Positions 38,891-49,565 of a DNA stretch of 64,000 bases are shown here, in pieces. The stretch is from Epiperipatus broadwayi. Taxonomy: Eukaryota; Onychophora; Udeonychophora; Euonychophora; Peripatidae. Position 1 is the first letter of the stretch. The number at the start of each line of letters is the position of its first letter. The stretch covers positions 14,768,258 through 14,832,257 of the forward strand of contig JAQFVV010000013.1 in assembly GCA_028023455.1 (NCBI GenBank), read 5' to 3'. The position numbers and the translations under genes are program-made. The notes under the pieces were generated by a model. The model saw only the letters and a program-made list of their open reading frames with translations. It was not told the origin of the DNA and made no database searches.

Positions 38891-41800
38891 GATAGATAGT
38901 TGTCCAAGATATGATAGATTTCAAATAAGAAGTGCAGTTTAAAATATAAAATTTAAAATGTTACACACATATACATATAATTACAACACCAAGCTCTCAT
39001 AGTTAAACATCCAATTAAATATCATCAATACAGGCAACAAAGAGAGTTATTACCTAATTGCAGTACTGCCTTGTGAAAAAATCGCAAATATTTTATTGAC
39101 TTTAAACATGAAAACTGTGGTTATATAATTTACATGTGACATTAGAAATTGTTATTTATGGTTTAAGATATTTATTTCATACTTTTTATCAATTACATCT
39201 TTTTAGATAGGGTACATTTACATTAAACACTGTTAATTTATATTTATTGAAACATATATACAAATTAATTTTATAAGTATGCATTTTTTAGCAAGCATTT
39301 AATTATAAAAATCATTTTTCAGTAAATATATAAATGGTAAGTAATATAATTATGAAATTTTTCTTGCTAAAAAGTAGGCGTGTATAAGGTAATTTTATGT
39401 ATGTATATAGTAAATATTTAAGAATGCTGTAAATATATAATGAATTAAAGCAATGTTAAGTTTTAATTTACCACTTAAAATCTTTTCTGTTTTATCCTAT
39501 ACATTGCAACATAATAAGAAAATAAACCAATCTTTTACTGAATCATGTTTTAATTTTTAACAATTCTTATTAAATGTCTTTGAAATAACTAATAATTGCA
39601 CCAACATAGCTATACTATTAATATTATTATCATCATCATTATTATTTTGATTTTAAAGTTTGAATATATAAATTTGTGATATTATTTAATAAATCCTATT
39701 TGCAATGAAAAATTAATGCATAAAGCAGAGTTTCTTACTATATATTTTTCCACAAGAAATTTTGCATAAATAAATATTTAAATATATAAATTAATAAATA
39801 ATCAGTGCTGTAAATATGAAATAAATTGATGTTAAAATTTTGATGCATTATTTATTTGTCACACAGAGATTGACTGATTTTGACATTATGTGTCAATGTA
39901 TAGAATAAAAAAGAAAATACTATTGACAGCACATTGAAGTTTAATATCAAATTATTTCATATTTGTAACATAAATTTATTTATTACATATTTAAATATTT
40001 ATTTCTTCATGCAAGGTTCCTTGTAAAAAAATGACTATTACATAACTTTGCTTTATGATTGAATGAGTTGTTGTAAATAGACTTTATTAAATAATATCAT
40101 TAATTTATACTTTCAAACTTTAATATCAATTAAATTGTATTAAATGATATTTAAATAAGAATGATATTGCTATGTTTGTTTATTTAATGTTCACTTTAAA
40201 GGTAATTCATAAGAATGGTTATTGAGTGGAATATACATTATGCAGAATTTAATTTATTTTCACAGCATGTATGAATATAAAAAAAAATATTGTAGATGAC
40301 ACTGTAAAGTTTCAATCACTTCAGTTTCTTTATATATAAGATATATTTTCAGAATTTATCTATGTGTAAGGAGAAACGCACAATTACAACAGAAACATGA
40401 CATATATATTTATGTTTATATATATCGTCAGAAAATAACTGGTTTTATCTATTAAAAATAAAATATGTATTTTAATTATTAAATATGTTTAAAATGTATT
40501 AATTTTATTATGGATTTTTATTGATATTTGTTTACATTTAATATTGCATAATCTTTCTTTTGATATTTGAATCTAACTTAAAAAAAATTGTTAAATGTTT
40601 GATCATGTGAATAGAACTAGTTTGCTCTATCATGCTTAAATATCACTTCTTATTTTAATTTGTTAACTTTCTAAATAATGTATATTAACAAATACTCTAA
40701 ATTTTAATATATAGTAAATTATAATAAGGATATCAGTCTGCATTAGAGATACCGTAGAAGATTAATGCCGTTGTCAATATTTTAAGATATAAGGATTGAA
40801 ATTAGTTTTAAATAAACTTTGTTGTATATAATCATGATATTGGTAAGATTTAACAAAAATAAGTATTTCTAATTTATTGAATTTGGGTTGTCTAAAGGAC
40901 AGGTTTAAGTTACCAAAAAGTGCTCCAATAAAAACAGTTATCAAAGTAATAGTTTGCCATATTAGTCTGCAACGTATTGACACATCTTATTAAAATATTC
41001 ATTATAATTATACATATGCGATTTTTTTGCATGCGTTAGTGAAGCTGTAATTATACTATAATGTTTAATATGCCTGATTAGCACTTTTAAGGTTTAGTAT
41101 TTTAACCTCATAATGAGATAGGCTTTACAAATCTTTTTAAGACCATCTGATTTTTTTTCTCAGCCAGTTCTTCTGGTGTAGCTTTCACTAAATATAAAAA
41201 CATAGCTAATCCTTTTTTTCTTAATACTTGTGTGCTTTTAATCTTATTAATTCAATTTACTTTTTACATCTTTTTCTTTATATATTCTTCTTGTATTTGA
41301 TTGAACATCTTTTAAGTCCATATAATTTCATCAAATATATAAATTTTTAGATAACCTTAAGCAAAAAATCATTTGAATCCTGTAATAATGCAATTATTTA
41401 TGTTTCTGGCAAAGTAGAGTTTTTAGATCATTAATTTACTAAGACTACTTTTGCTATATGGTAGCCATATCTCCAAAACAAGTAGTTCTGTGCTACTTCA
41501 ATTTGTTTTTTCTAATAGTAGAAATTAATAATTTGTAAATGTGATTGTTTAAAGGATTCTAACAGTTTTATATTGATATCCTCAGTATATTTTAAAAGAT
41601 GCAATTAAAAAAATGTTTGTAATTTTTAGAGATTAATTTATCATAAGTGCTACAATGAAACAAATACTATTTCATTATGACTTTTATCAATGCCTATTTT
41701 TCTCTGTTCTATTAAAATTTGTAATAAAAACATGTACTGTTTGACTCTTCAAAACAACACAGATTTAATAAGAAGTTTTAAAGTCACATTTATTACCATT

Positions 41801-44624
41801 TATATAATAAATTATAGAAATGTTCATGGTAGGAGGACAAAAATTTAAGGCAAAACAATAATGTGATGTTTGAGATGCATGAGAAATTCCTTAGTCTTAT
41901 CCTCTTTTTTAATCTTACTGTTCCATAATATATGCATTAAGTTAATATACAATTATCTACATTGTTTTACAACATAAACTTTTTTTAAAAGGGAAGGTGG
42001 ATTACTAACATATCTGTTAGCTGGAAACTTCGGGTGTTTTTGTTTTAATTATCCATTTACAGGAGTCTTGAATAAATCTTGCAAACAATATGGCTGATTA
42101 CAAGTTATCTTTTTTAATATTTTCTTTTATTTATTTTTTAATATGATTATAAAAATAGAAAGTTGATTATAATTAAAATAAATGTGGATCCACAAACTTA
42201 TATCTATGATTTATTTTGAAATGTTCAAATCCCACATAGCATAATTCCTCATTTTATAACCCTTCCAACAATCCAAATAAATAATAGATTCCTTGGCAAC
42301 ATTTTTTTTATATTTTATCCATAAGAATATGCACTGTTCTACATGGACAAAAAGCCATTGAAGCACTCCCTGCTGTTTTTTCTTTCTGGTGAAAAGACTT
42401 TTGGTAAACATAAAAAATCACCTCAGTGTTCAATAATGTGTTAACATTGTTTGTAACATTTGTAATATACATTTTTTAAAAAAAGAATTAAATCTTGTGA
42501 ATGGAATTTATAAGAGATTTATTAATATTTAACAACACATAATCAATTTGTTAATATTTTTTAAAATTAACAAGTAACATATGTTCTGTAAAATAATTTT
42601 GAAAAAATATATATATAAACAAACACTTTGACACCCTGAAAATGGTTAATTAAAACAAAGGTGCCTGGCAAGCTTCTAATTTATGATAATACATAAGTAC
42701 TAAAAAAAGAATAAATGTAAGAAAAAAACTGATCATATAAAACATTAAAGTGTTTTTTTAATGTCTTGAATTTCAACTGATTTATTTTGAATAATAATAT
42801 AAAATTTGATTCTTTTCTTGCTTTATATATATATATGCTTAAGTTAATTATAAATAAGTATGGGTGATTATTAAACCCAAATTACAAAAGTAATAATGAT
42901 AATATAGGATAACAAATAAAAATTCTATAAGGAAACAAAATTATACATCAGTTGTAGTTTAGTTTCATAATCTGATTGTAAATCAGAACAACCGTCAGTA
43001 ATTTCCCTCATCAGATGTGATAATCTAACAATTTATATTCTTTTTTCTTTAATCCCAGCAAAAAAAATAAGGATCCATTTATTAATCCTTTTATAACATG
43101 TATATAAATTTAATTATATACTGTAGTTTATATTATACAACAAATTCCCCCCCCCCCCATAAAACTATTTCTTAAAAAAAAAAATGAAAAAAAAATCTCA
43201 GTAAACTTTTTTTCTGTTTTGTTTCTTCGTTTTATATTAATATGTTATTAAATTGAAGTTTACTAGTACTGTACTATGTTTATTATGCCTAACACAATAT
43301 CAAATGTTTAGCTCTGAAATCAGTATTTACTACCATAGACAGTATAATAAACCAAATTATATGAAATTTTTGAAATGGAACAAATATAATAAAGAGTGGA
43401 GAAAAAAGAATAAAATTAAAATGCTAGAGCAGTTCCATGTGTACACAGAAAAAAAAAAATATCAAGTCTAATTTAAACGAACAAAATCAAAAAAGAAAAT
43501 GTAAAATTACAATGCAGAAAAAATATCCTTGTGTTATGCTATCAAAAAATATAAGTAAAATAAATTATAAGACACCACGAAAGTTTACATAGAATGATCG
43601 ATTTATTGTGACCTAGAAACAAAAAAAAATCACCTATATAATTAACAATATATATATGCTTTTCAGAAGATTATTTGATTTAAATTACTTATTTAAATAG
43701 TAATTTGATTTTTAAAAATAATCACGTGGTGTGTCAATATGAAAGTATTTGGGTAAAAATGAATTGATCATTGCAATACTTTATTTAAAAACAGGTAAAT
43801 AATATTTGATATCTATATAAGTATAAAAATGAATAGATAAAATTTGTAAAACGCTATTAAATTATTGTTGTTGTTTGTTTGTTTGTTTGTTTTTTTAAAA
43901 AAAAGGTTATTTTGCAAAAAATTTATTTTTTTGACTGTATTTATATAGATTAACGAAATAATGTGAAAAGCATTTCTTTTATTAAAAAACATCCATTTAT
44001 CTTCATCCATATTTGAAGAAAACTAAAATTAAAAAAAAAGAAAAGAATATGAGTATATATATTAAACCAAACATACTAGCGTCTAAATTACCTATTACAT
44101 AACCAAATTATTCATTAAATAATACTATCTAATATTAAGACTAATTACATTCAGATAAAAACAATAGAACCACTTCTCATTTGTGATCAGCCAATGACAA
44201 ATAATAGGATGAATTCCAAATCGGCCAACATGTTAATGAAACTCTACTCTAAACTTTTATATAGCAGAAAAAAATTACTAGTTATTTTAGCAACATTGTA
44301 ACAAATTAATATAAACTACTATATAATAAAGCAAATATGCTATTGCTAAACTGGCCTTTACATGAAGAAATTACCAAGCAATTTTTAAAGAATTTATAAC
44401 ACTATTTAATATCAAGCCTAATTACATTCCAATATAAATATATAATTGTCAGTTTAGTGATAGTATGTTTGCTTTAAAAAGACTGCTGAATATATTGTTT
44501 GGTGAATAGTTTGCTTGTATGTCTCCATATTTTTAATACACTCATTTGTTGTTTGTTCTTCACATATAATGAAACAATCTGGTTTCAAGGAATGATGATA
44601 AATCAATTCATGATTTTTCTATGC

Positions 44625-44625
<1 letters not shown>
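38891..44625. other. AT-rich intergenic DNA
   Basis: No gene or element was recognised in about 5.7 kb. It contains a C10-11 run near 43148-43158 and mixed ATT/ATC triplets at 39616-39645. Lysine/asparagine-rich and hydrophobic short frames are consistent with A/T-rich chance reading. Confidence 0.45.
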
Positions 44626-44685
<60 letters not shown>

Positions 44686-44726
44686 TAATAATAATAATAA
44701 TAACAATTATTATTATTATTATTATT
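44626..44726 (+). repeat. (AAT)n turning into (ATT)n
   Basis: AAT triplets run to about 44704, then 'CAATT' and ATT triplets to 44726, so the two halves are reverse complements and can fold. The array abuts the 3' end of the - strand LINE. Confidence 0.95.
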
Positions 44727-46290
44727 CAATTCTTTATTCAATTCTTTATTTATTTAATGTACATATCAACAGCATTTAGCCAATTATAGATTGCACAGTA
44801 ATGTAATTATTAGATACAAATCTAAATAAGCATTAAAAAAAATAATAATACCAATAAAATACAAAAACAATAAAATGCACAAATAAATAAAAAGGCAATA
44901 TATCAAATGAAATCAAGGATAATATTTTTTTATGAGGACTTTAGTGAATTGTTTAAAATCCAAATTAAAAACATCATCATTACCAAAATCCTTGTTATAA
45001 GTTCTAGGTAAACAAAATAAAGGGGAAAATCTTAATACATCAGATTTACAAATTTTCAGTTCAAAAACATTGTGAGTATGAGTGTTATAATTCTGTTTCT
45101 TAATACCTAAATTAGAAAGCAAATTAGATACAGAAATATTCTGGGAGATGAATTTATGAAGAAGTTTGAGATCTCTTGTTTTTTGTCTCAGCAGTAAATC
45201 AACATAGTATAGTGTTCACTACCCAAACTATTTACTTTTGCAAATTTGTCAAAAACAGACTGAATTCTTATGATATCTGTCCTGTTATGAGGATTCCATA
45301 TAATTGAACCATACTCCAATATGGGAAGAACTAAGGATATAAAAAGTTTAATCTTTGTAAATTTATTAAATGCTTTTCCATATCTGTAAATAGCTCCTAC
45401 AAAATTAATGTGATTATGAAAAGATCCATTATTGGAAAATATTATTCCTAGATATCTTTGATGATCATTTGTTATAATTTTAGAGCCCCCAATATAGTAG
45501 GAAAATCTTAAGACTTCAGATTTTTTAGAATAAGAGACAATGGAGCACTTATCCATATTTATATCTATATAATTATATTCACACCAATTCAAGAAATTAT
45601 CTATATCACTTTGAAGTAAAAAACAGTCATTAATAGAATAAATATGCCTAAAAATTTTGCAATCATCTCCATAACATAGAAGATGTGAAAATTTAATGCA
45701 TGCTTTTAGGTCATCAATGTATACATTAAATAATAAAGGTGCAAGAACACTGCCTTGAGGCACCCCAGTGAAGCAATAATATGGTAATGACAATTTACTA
45801 TTAAACCTCACACAAGACATTCTATCCCTAAGAAAAGAGTCAAACCAATTAATTAATAATTTAGAAAAACCTAACCTACAAAGCTTCTGAAGAAGAATTT
45901 TATGATTGACTCTATCAAAAGCCTTGGACATATCAAAATAAACAACATCTAGCCTAGATTGATTCTCAATTGAATTTGAAATGTGATCAAAAATAGTTAG
46001 CAAATTTGTTTCAATGGACCTATTAGGCAAAAATCCATGCTGCTCTGGTGCCAAAACCACAGAGACCTCCAATATAATTTTATTATATAAACATCTTTCA
46101 AAAATTCGAGCAACAGTGTGTAGAATTGAAATAGGCCTATAGTCAGTCATTTACCAAATTTCTAGATCCTTTCTTAAAAATAGGAACAACTTTAAATTTT
46201 AAGTGATGTAGGAAAAGTACCATTTGCCAAAGAGCAATTAAAAATATGCAAAAGAAGAGAAGCAATGTATTCAGCACATCCTTTATAAAT
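44727..46290 (-). mobile_element. Jockey/CR1-like LINE, 5'-truncated, RT largely open
   Basis: The - strand RT frame at 46150-45188 (320 codons) shows 'DYRPISILHTVARIFE', 'PEQHGFLPNRSIETNLL', motif A 'VYFDMSKAFDRVNHKILL', 'GVPQGSVLAPLLFNVYIDDL', catalytic 'CYGDD', 'DINMDKCSIVSYSKK', 'QRYLGIIFSNNGSF' and the thumb 'LVLPILEYGSIIWNPH'. Upstream, decayed frames extend it to about 46290 ('SLLLHIFNCSLANGTFP'). A frameshift at about 45190 leads to the C-terminal part (45122-44913), then a 3' UTR ends in 'ATTCAATTC'-type repeats at (AAT)n. The fragment at 6128-6387 resembles this 3' end. The endonuclease is missing, so it is inactive. Confidence 0.88.
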
Positions 46291-46408
46291 GAAATACATA
46301 TTTTGGTGATTATTTATCTTTTCAATATATATATGTGTTTAGGTGTATCAGTGCTATGAGATAAAATTGAGAATGGTGGGTCATATGAAAGTCTGTGCTC
46401 ATATACCC

Positions 46409-46461
46409 TATATATTACATATAAAAACACAGGTACATAATAAGCCTGTGTTTCAGTTATT
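46409..46461 (+). repeat. Dispersed 53-bp block with conserved hairpin, copy 1
   Basis: 'AACACAGG' and 'CCTGTGTT' form a perfect 8-bp stem around a TA-rich loop, followed by 'TCAGTTATT'. The block is repeated at 49057-49112. It lies inside the 473-bp hammerhead repeat. Confidence 0.85.
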
Positions 46462-46736
46462 CTGTAGTAAAGATGTTTGCCCATCCTTTGTATATGTATT
46501 AAATGATTATGTCCTGTACATGAGGGGTCAGATTGACCTTATATTAGCATGAGGGTGACAAGAATCTCGGCCTCAGGGTGGCCTTTGAGCATTCCATCAT
46601 CAGATTTTCAATTGGATGGATGGTTGAAAAGTTGGAGTGTGGAGTGGATTGGAGCCTTCCATTAAAGTATGAGCATTGACTATCTTAATAAGTATCTGAG
46701 CACTTATAGCATATATGTGTAGAGATGGTAATCTGG

Positions 46737-46780
46737 ACCAACTGATGATTGCTGATTTAGCATGAAATGCGTATATTGGT
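46737..46780 (+). ncRNA. Candidate hammerhead ribozyme
   Basis: All conserved core positions are present in order: CTGATGA (46742-46748), stem II, then GAA (46764-46766). Stem I pairs ACCAA (46737-46741) with TTGGT (46776-46780). Stem II pairs TGCT (46750-46753) with AGCA (46759-46762) around a 5-nt loop, with a T-T pair at its base where G-C is usual. Stem III is minimal: A46767-T46774 and T46768-A46773 around GCGT. The predicted cleavage is after A46775, satisfying the NUH rule. Very short stem III is typical of hammerheads in Penelope-like and retrozyme repeats, which often act as dimers. Activity is inferred, not shown. Confidence 0.65.
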
Positions 46781-46798
46781 GATTATTTATCTTTTCAA

Positions 46799-46917
46799 CG
46801 TGTTAGTCTTGCATTGGTGATTGAGAGATCAGCGTGACTGCCTTGCACTTGCAGGCAGTTGCCTGGGTTGCGGGTTTGCATCCCGCCGATGCTATAACAC
46901 TTAATAAAAAAAAAAAC
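46799..46917 (+). mobile_element. tRNA-derived SINE with A-tail
   Basis: The T-arm is perfect, GCGGG (46864-46868 region) pairing with CCCGC around TTTGCAT, giving a B box 'GGTTTGCATCC' close to GGTTCRANTCC. Upstream lies a 7-bp stem ACTGCCT/AGGCAGT in the anticodon-arm position and an A-box-like 'TTGGTGATTGAGAG'. The sequence ends with an 11-12 base A-run at 46906-46917. It interrupts the second copy of the 473-bp repeat; the first copy (46327) is uninterrupted at the matching point, giving an empty-site reference. No clear target-site duplication longer than 1-2 bp was seen. Confidence 0.75.
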
Positions 46918-47029
46918 ATATATATGTTTAGGTGTGTCAGTGTTATGAAATAGAATGGAGAGTGGTGAGTCATGTATTGTATTATAAAAGAATATTGGAA
47001 GATGCCTACCATTATTTTATTAATATTGT

Positions 47030-48260
47030 GCCTTCGTGTCCAAACTTCGTGTAGTTATCTTAAATGGCCGCCATAAATAATAAAGGTAATCCGTTTTGCC
47101 GAAGAATAAACTCTTAATTTTCCTCACTTCATTCCTCTCCTAAATCTTAATTGTAATCAGAATGTAACTTTTATTTATTTGGTAAATGACTGTAAACTAA
47201 TTATCATTAAATTTATGATTTTCTCTTAAGTTTTCAACTCGTTCTTTGAAACGCTAAGCACAGAATTATTGTACTTTAAACCTATCATTAGTTTTTTAAA
47301 GTTTCACACTCTAATTATTTTATTTCATGCGGCAAAACTTATTTTAAATATATCTCTTATTAAATTAGTTTTAGTATGCTAATGTTTTAATCTAGCGAAA
47401 TTATATTATTTCAATCATCATTCCAATATTTTGGAATGTTTAATTAGTTTAAACGTAAAATTTCTTCTTGAACGCTGTTCGCTCGGTTAAATATTTTGAA
47501 GTTATGGTTAATGGCGGATTGTTTAAAAATCATATCACTATCGATATTTAAATGCAATTTATGTTCTTTTAATAAACTTGATTATTAATATACTTAATAA
47601 CTATTTATTGTTTATATGCCATTAAGAGTTAAATTGCTTATAATGTATTGTCGTTTAAAATACTTGGACTTGTTAAATAGGAAAATAATATTTTTCCCTC
47701 TTCTATATTCGACATCCTAAATTTATTAAAGTTATACGTACGATGCTGAGTGGGTTATTATTTTATCATGGCGTTATGCATGCTATTATTGCTTTATATA
47801 AGCTTAAATTATTTCATTAGTCATTGAAGACTTAAGCCTTATTCGCGTTGCTTACTTGTGATAACATTTAAAGAATTATATTTTACTTTATCATATTTAC
47901 TCATCCGAAATCCGGATTTTCTTCACGGAACTCGTATAGGAATGAAGTTTGATATAACCGATCTTAAGATAAGCATTAGAGTATTAAGGCTCTGCATGTG
48001 ACACGTTGGAGGGCGTGCCATGGAATCCTTACCACTCATATTTTTGAATATAGCCTTGTGATAAATACAAGCGGAATCATATATGTGATAAAGTCTTCCA
48101 GTCTAAAGACGGACATCTTCTCCATTTTACGCTATTATTATAAGTCAGCACTGCGAGTTCGTTTATGTATAGTTCTCATATTAACTATAAGACGTAGCGC
48201 AGTGATGTTTGTAAACCATCATTTTATAATTAGTCGAATATTTTAGGATTGTCATAGTAA
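47030..48260. other. Locally CpG-rich segment, candidate promoter or first-exon region
   Basis: CpG dinucleotides are visibly frequent here ('TTCGTGTCCAAACTTCGTGT', 'CATCCGAAATCCGG', 'CACGGAACTCGT', 'GACGTAGCGCAG') while the rest of the window is CpG-poor. Unmethylated promoters keep CpG, so a transcription start is plausible. On + there is 'ATGGCCGCCATAAATAAT' near 47069, but its frame is only 17 codons. No TATA box or exon could be defined. Confidence 0.4.
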
Positions 48261-49553
48261 AGTTAATTTAGGTTAACCCATTCCTCATTTGTACAGGTCC
48301 AAATATGCTCATAAACAATAAATTATTAAGTATCATATCAAGAGTAAAACTCTCTTTAGAGATGAATTTGTAAACACCCTTATCATTACTTTAAAGTAAT
48401 GGTTACAGCATTGATAACATTGATTTATTATTATCTATAACTTATTAGCATGCTAAATCAGTTGCTTATATGCAAAGTAAACCGCATTAAATCTGTGCTA
48501 TGTTTTTCTAATGTAAATAAAATTGTTTATATTTATTAAATTATTATGTTTTAATAATTACTCATTCGTTTGTGTCTTACTGAATCTCATTCATTGAATT
48601 CCATTTAATATTTATAAATAATATTAATCTTATTTAGAAGTTATAACATTATCTTAAATAAACATTTATCTCTGAGTTATTCTGTCTTTGCTCATTCTGG
48701 ATGGATACCAATTTTATAATTCATGTTTCTTTTGCAATGCTAGCTGTGTGCAATTTATTTAGTCTTATAGATTTTCCTTTATATAAGATATTTGATTGAG
48801 CCAAGTTTAAACACTATTTATTTATGTTAATTACCCTGTAGATCTCATGTTTCTCTGCTGTGTCTCTGGGACCAGAATGAATAAAATTTCATGTTATCAT
48901 CAGAAATGTTGTTTATAATGTTATAGTTTTAGAGAAGAGCAAATAGGGCAGAATTCATGATTGCTCCTGACCTCTGTATCTCGGGCATGAGTGGATTTAG
49001 GGTACTTTTGCTTAGATTCTAAACCTTGTTAAATGAACATACAATTCTGACCGGTACATTATATATTACATATATAAACACAGGTATATAATAAGCCTGT
49101 GTTTCAGTTATTAAATAATAATAATAATAATAATAATTTTTTATCGTAGCAAAATAATAATAATAATAATAGTAATACTTGAGTGAAGAAAACTTTTTCA
49201 TAAGTTAGTAGTTATTCGTTTTTAAATTTTTGAATTGGCATTTTTAGTATCGTTTGATAAAAAATGTTATCAAATATTTATTGTCAAAATCTGAAATGTC
49301 ATGAATGATTTATAGTTAAGTGTCATATTAAACTACAGTAAAAAGAATTAGAAAGAAAGCAAGAAAGAATTATTATATATGGATATATCCCTAAATTCAA
49401 AACTAAAGGTTTGAATTGGCAAATATAAGTGATGAATATGTAATTTTGTTTATCTTCTATTATATAATGTTAATATATGTTATAAGCTTCCCATTGCTTA
49501 AAAATTCTGAATTCTAAATTATTCTTACCTACAATGAAAAATTATTTCTATAT
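48261..49553. other. Intergenic; second hairpin block with AAT tail
   Basis: 49057-49112 repeats the hairpin block of 46409-46461 (TATATTACATAT, AACACAGG/CCTGTGTT stem, TCAGTTATT) and passes into (AAT)n at 49112-49136, with more AAT triplets at 49152-49172. Nothing else recognised. Confidence 0.6.
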
Positions 49554-49565
49554 AAATATAGATAT
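49554..49565 (+). repeat. Target-site duplication, 3' side of RTE element
   Basis: 'AAATATAGATAT' directly follows (in element orientation) the ATG-repeat tail of the RTE LINE. The identical 12 bases occur at 52722-52733. Confidence 0.75.

Larger units (their letters stand above)
46291..46990 (+). repeat. Hammerhead-bearing repeat, 473-bp period, partial tandem
   Basis: 'GAAATACATATTTTGGTGAT' at 46291 recurs as 'GAAATGCGTATATTGGTGAT' at 46764, followed in both by 'TATTTATCTTTTCAA'. After the SINE that interrupts copy 2, 'TATATATGTTTAGGTGT', 'TCAGTG.TATGA.ATA.AA' and 'GAGA.TGGTG.GTCAT' continue in register with 46325-46385. The unit is thus one monomer of about 473 bp plus the start of a second. 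Copy 1 lacks the 5' half of the ribozyme because the LINE border lies there. No protein is encoded, as in retrozymes. Confidence 0.7.

Noticed and set aside
46799-46917. Functional tRNA gene
   Set aside because: The T-arm is perfect, but no cloverleaf with a proper acceptor stem can be drawn, and an A-tail plus the interrupted repeat point to a SINE.
47069-47120. Protein-coding start 'ATGGCCGCC' as a first exon
   Set aside because: The frame is only 17 codons and the nearby GTAATC donor is weak; kept only as part of the CpG-rich segment.
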